Source: Hericium rajendrae (Eukaryota; Basidiomycota; Agaricomycetes; Russulales; Hericiaceae). From it: a stretch of DNA of 64,000 nt. Position 1 is the stretch's first letter. Each line of letters starts with the position of its first letter. Below, piece after piece: positions 60,937 through 64,000 of the stretch. The stretch is from assembly GCA_033439255.1 (NCBI GenBank), contig CM065878.1:3844001-3908000 (forward strand), in the 5' to 3' direction. A program made the position numbers and the translations under genes. Under the pieces are notes generated by a model that was not told where the DNA came from, did not search any database, and saw only the letters and a list, made by a program, of their open reading frames with translations.

Positions 60937-62772
60937 ATGGTTCTCAGCGGTGTGTGGAAGGCATGTGCCATGCTGAGGCTCCATGCCGCATCCTCAGCAC
61001 AACATTGCTGACTTTCCACCTCTTTTTCTTTCCAGGATGTACAGGATTCCGTGCAGCAGTCGACGCTCGAGGCGCTCGCGGCTGCGAAATACCCCATCAG
61101 CGCAACGGGCGGGCACCCCACGTTCGTCCTTGGCGTGAATGCCAGGTGAGCGAGCTGCTGTACATCATCTGTCTGAACGTGCCGGGCTGACGATTTTTTT
61201 TCTTGCATGCGACAGCGGCTGGGTCCACGAATGCAGAGTGTACCAGCCCACGATTACACATGCGGCTCTGGCCCCGGAGCTCGAGGTGCTCTTCACGCGC
61301 CTCGCACAGCTCCTTCACGCCCCCGTTGTGCCGCTAATCGTGTTTGACAGACCGTCCATGCCCAAGGACAGGCGCGCCAAGATCACTACCCGGTTCACGG
61401 GCCCGCTCGAGCGCGGCTTGCGACAGCTCGTCGTCGCCTTCGGGTTTCCGTACTACATGGTGCGTGTATACTCTGCAAAGCCGGGCCACCGCCCCGCTCC
61501 GCTCTGCTGATGCCCGTGCTGCAGGCCCCCGGCGATGCAGATGCCGAGCTCGCAAGGCTCAACATCGACGGCGTTGTAGATGCCGTTGCCAGCCACGACG
61601 GGCGCGCTGTGCTCTTCGGCGCACAGTCCGTCGTCTGCAGGTGGGTCCCCCGCTCTCGCTCACAGTGTGTGCCGTAGGGTCCAGATACTGATGGCGGTGA
61701 TCTTTCGCCGGCTGTTTTTTTTTTTTTTTTTGCCCGCGACGCACTTCCTGTCACCTGTCAGCCCCGACCCTGGCCAGTCGAGCGGCACAGAGATTGTCGT
61801 GTACGACGTGCCACGTATGTCGGGAGGCGGACAGCCGTCGCTGTCGCAGGGGGGACTCTTGCTGCAGTCCCTCTTGCGCGAAGCCCACCTCTACCATGTG
61901 GGTACACGTGCACCGTTTTTTCTGTGTCTGCTGCTGACGTCTACTTGTACAATGCCAAAACAGCGCGGCATGCGCAGGGTCCCTGATTCCTTAGCGAGCA
62001 TGTTGGCACACAGTGGTCTTGGGGATGCCTTACTGGATGCAGCACGGGGCGGGGGCGGGAACGCGTCACAGTGTCAACCATGCTCCCTTGCCGCCTGGTG
62101 CGATGCCCTTCGCCACATTCTACGCGGCAATTCGCAGGGCTTCCTTGACAGGCCACATCGTGCCTTGGCTGAGTCCATCCCAGACTCATTCCCTGATCCT
62201 AGTGCGCTTGAGCTCTATGCTCGACCGCTCACTTCTTGGTCAAACGGGGGGACAGCCCCCGACTCTGATGCCATATCCCTCCGACGCCCCGATCTGAAGA
62301 TGCTCACGCTGCGGTGCGAGCAGCTCTTTGGCTGGGAGACGGCCGAGGACATGTCCCGCCACTTCCGGCCCTTTGTCTGGCCGGGCATGTTCCTTCGGGA
62401 GCTCCAGATCCACGTATGTATCGTTGGCATCATTGCACGGTGACCTGCGGTACTCACAGTCTGCAACAGGATCATTTGCAGCCCGGGGCTGCACCACCAG
62501 CCGCCGTCCAGATCTCCGCATGCTGGAGCGGCAGCAGTGGCGACAAGCTCCGCATTCTGTACGACCCGAGCCGATACGTGGACATCAGCACCATGGCGCT
62601 GCGACGGCTCTGGCCAAAGACGTCTCAGCCTCCGAGCTCGGATCGAGACATGCAGGATGTGAGTGAGATGGGTGGGCTGCCTGCCGTCGAAGGGATCAAA
62701 GGGATCTGGGTAGCAGCGGCGTTGCTCGAGCGCTCGTGTCCCGCGCTCGTCGAAGCCTTCAAGGCACCGTAG
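60937..62772 (+). CDS. PIN/XPG (FEN1/GEN1-like) domain protein with degenerate active site
   Basis: Relative of structure-specific 5' nucleases. The start at 60937 (MVLSGVW) mirrors the MGVxGLW start of the family, followed by an intron with possible GC donor (60961-61035). Next TLEALAAAKYPISATGGHPT, FVLGVNASGWVHEC (family GIDAS, the metal-binding Asp is Asn here), LAQLLHAPVVPLIVFDRPSM, the I-region AFGFPYYMAPGDADAELARL then GVVDAVASHDGRAVLFGAQS (GEAEAE becomes GDADAE, and the SDDSD-type pair becomes SHDGR). The later GGDY block is not present. C-terminal part contains LKMLTLRCEQLFGWETAEDM and IKGIWVAAALLERSCPALVE. Six or seven introns, one with an 18-T run. Probably not an active nuclease of the usual type; similar PIN-like genes are common in mushrooms. 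Confidence 0.75.
61715..61732 (+). repeat. Poly-T run in an intron of the PIN-like gene
   Basis: About 18 T in a row upstream of the acceptor; may simply be an extended polypyrimidine tract. The length is prone to sequencing error. Confidence 0.7.
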
Positions 62773-62806
62773 CTTCTGTCCCGACTCTCGCTCCGCTCCA
62801 TCTCGT

Positions 62807-62893
62807 ATCTGTAGCCCCATTTATTTTGTGTATCTGTAGCCCCATTTATTTTGTGTATCTGTAGCGCCTGTAAAGGCCTTTTGTGTATCTCTC
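62807..62893. repeat. Short tandem repeat between the PIN-like and recombinase genes
   Basis: TGTATCTGTAGCCCCATTTA plus TTTTG, a unit of about 25 bp, occurs twice and is followed by two diverged partial copies (TGTATCTGTAGCGCC, TGTATCTCTCTCTG). It lies in the 245-bp gap between the converging stop codons. Confidence 0.75.
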
Positions 62894-63018
62894 TCTGTAG
62901 CATGCAATATGATGTACATGACTCATTCCTCGGGCAACAGGGTGCTTGCTACGACAAAGACGAAACATAAAATTCTAAGGGCCAAAATAAGAGTGAAGAC
63001 AGAATGCGGGCAGTGAAA

Positions 63019-64000
63019 CTATGCACAGAGGCATGTCCGCCCACATGCCGTGCACAGATCACCTGTCTGCTTGTTCGGATTGAAGAAATCTTCATGCTCG
63101 ACTGCTTGGTCTGTCCATGAGAGCAGGTACTTGAAGATGGTGCCCGTATCCTGGTTGTCTGACCAACCGCCCCAGTCGCAGATCTTCCGGATTGGCCAGC
63201 GCAAGGTGGTCGACAGGTACTGACAGCCGCCTCGACGAAATGAGTGTGTTCCGTACATCCGCGGGTCAAGATTAATGTCCGTCATGTTGTTTCGAAAGCA
63301 CTCGAGGAATGACTCGGATGACTGGAATTCCAAGGTCAGCACACAGCCGAGGCTACTCGACTCGATATGAGCCCGGGCTCGCTCACCATTTGCTGGCTCG
63401 GGCTGTCGCTGAAGCGACCCGACTTCACTTTCTTGCGAAAGACGAATCCGGTCAGGGAGCCGCGCTCATTGCAAGCTATCCATCGCGAGATGGCCTCGAC
63501 TGGGTCTAGCCACGGCCTCTCTTTGTTGTGGTAGAGGACGAATGGAGCGATGCCTGGATGTGATTCGGTCGAGCAGTCAGCTTCGAGTGTGCTGAGAGAG
63601 AGAATAGAGAAGACGCACCGCCGGTCTGATGTGTTTTCCGGTACGGAATCGTGACTCGGAGGCGCTCGGCACCCGTGGAGTCGCCGCAGCTCTCGAATGT
63701 GAGCCAATGCCATTCAAACCTCAGCACCTCATCAAAGCGGAGAAGGCATATGAATGCGAGAACGTAGATCGCATTCAGCATGATGTGTATGTCACGCCCA
63801 GCCCATTCCTCGGGATGTGCTGCCTTGTGCTTCCGCGATGGGCCTGCGTAGCTGTCCTGTCGAAAGTTCATGTTGTACTCGTAGAGCTGGCGAATCGTGT
63901 CTTCAGTAATGGCACGTGCACTTTGCACAACTTCGCCTCCCCTCGCCTGCAGCATAGTAAAAATGTCACCGGATTGTTTTCATCAGCTTTGGCTGCCGAG
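63019..64000 (-). CDS. Tyrosine recombinase (Crypton-like DNA transposon/integrase family), 5' partial
   Basis: DNA breaking-rejoining enzyme; the gene enters from the right edge. Exons: about 63950-63620, 63560-63390 and 63320-63019. Order of catalytic parts: first Arg in ICLLRFDEVLRFEW, Lys in TIPYRKTHQTGG, then APFVLYHNKERPWLDPVEAI, the HxxR box in YGTHSFRRGGCQYL, the Trp/His position in KICDWGGWS and the nucleophile Tyr in TIFKYLLSW. All catalytic residues expected for the family are present and frames join cleanly. The C-terminus is Cys-rich (CTACGRTCLCA), possibly zinc-binding. Converges with the PIN-like gene. The N-terminal part, which would carry a DNA-binding domain, is outside the window. 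Crypton is the nearest class I can name; the exact family is not proven. Confidence 0.82.

Noticed and set aside
61715-61732. Poly-T run as a retroposon tail
   Set aside because: It lies inside an intron just before the acceptor, with no adjacent element or target duplication seen.

Overview
The window is nuclear DNA from a filamentous basidiomycete, most likely an Agaricomycete mushroom or wood-decay fungus. Evidence: nearly every gene is split by many 45-80 nt introns with GTRNGT donors and CAG/TAG acceptors, genes are dense and on both strands, and the protein families (basidiomycete-type PUF, GYF/SMY2, OPT and GH127-like proteins, small kinase-like proteins, expanded 7-TM proteins, PIN/XPG-like and tyrosine-recombinase genes) fit that group. 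All names come from reading the translations; no database search was possible.

Layout: 1-2.7 kb, C-terminal part of a UVRAG/Vps38-like autophagy/endosome protein (+). 4.8-8.5 kb, Pumilio-family RNA-binding protein (+). 9.5-9.8 kb, ribosomal protein uS14/RPS29 (-), back to back with an intron-containing tRNA-Lys(CTT) at 10.06 kb. 10.8-14.8 kb GYF-domain protein, 15.1-17.6 kb acetyl-CoA transporter, 18.1-21.1 kb secreted GH127/DUF1680-like glycosidase and 22.6-26.9 kb OPT oligopeptide transporter, all (-). 28.1-29.6 kb GT25 glycosyltransferase (+). 29.7-30.1 kb APC11, 30.8-33.0 kb PSP1-domain protein and 34.2-37.2 kb Rgp1-like Rab-GEF subunit (-). 37.9-39.0 kb COP9 signalosome subunit 7 (+). 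39.5-40.7 kb kinase-like protein (-). 40.8-46.7 kb, three tandem 7-TM paralogues (-). 47.9-50.1 kb glutamyl-tRNA synthetase, probably mitochondrial (+). 50.3-56.2 kb UBR1 E3 ligase (-), divergent from TRAPP subunit Trs33 at 56.3-57.2 kb (+). 57.2-60.1 kb looks gene-poor. 60.1-64 kb is GC-rich accessory DNA with a degenerate PIN/XPG-like protein (+) converging on a tyrosine recombinase (-) that runs off the window.

Most genes are housekeeping: membrane traffic (UVRAG, Rgp1, Trs33, GYF), ubiquitin control (APC11, CSN7, UBR1) and translation (RPS29, tRNA-Lys, EARS2, PUF). The accessory parts are the 7-TM array, the kinase-like gene and the recombinase/PIN pair at the right edge.

Two sequence-level observations stand out. 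First, many conserved genes (PUF, GYF, PSP1, Rgp1, UBR1, one 7-TM paralogue, perhaps CSN7) contain one or two single-base frame slips inside conserved coding sequence. Homopolymer-type base-calling errors are the likeliest cause, but this needs checking. Second, the recombinase/PIN pair in foreign-looking DNA is the best candidate for an undescribed mobile system.
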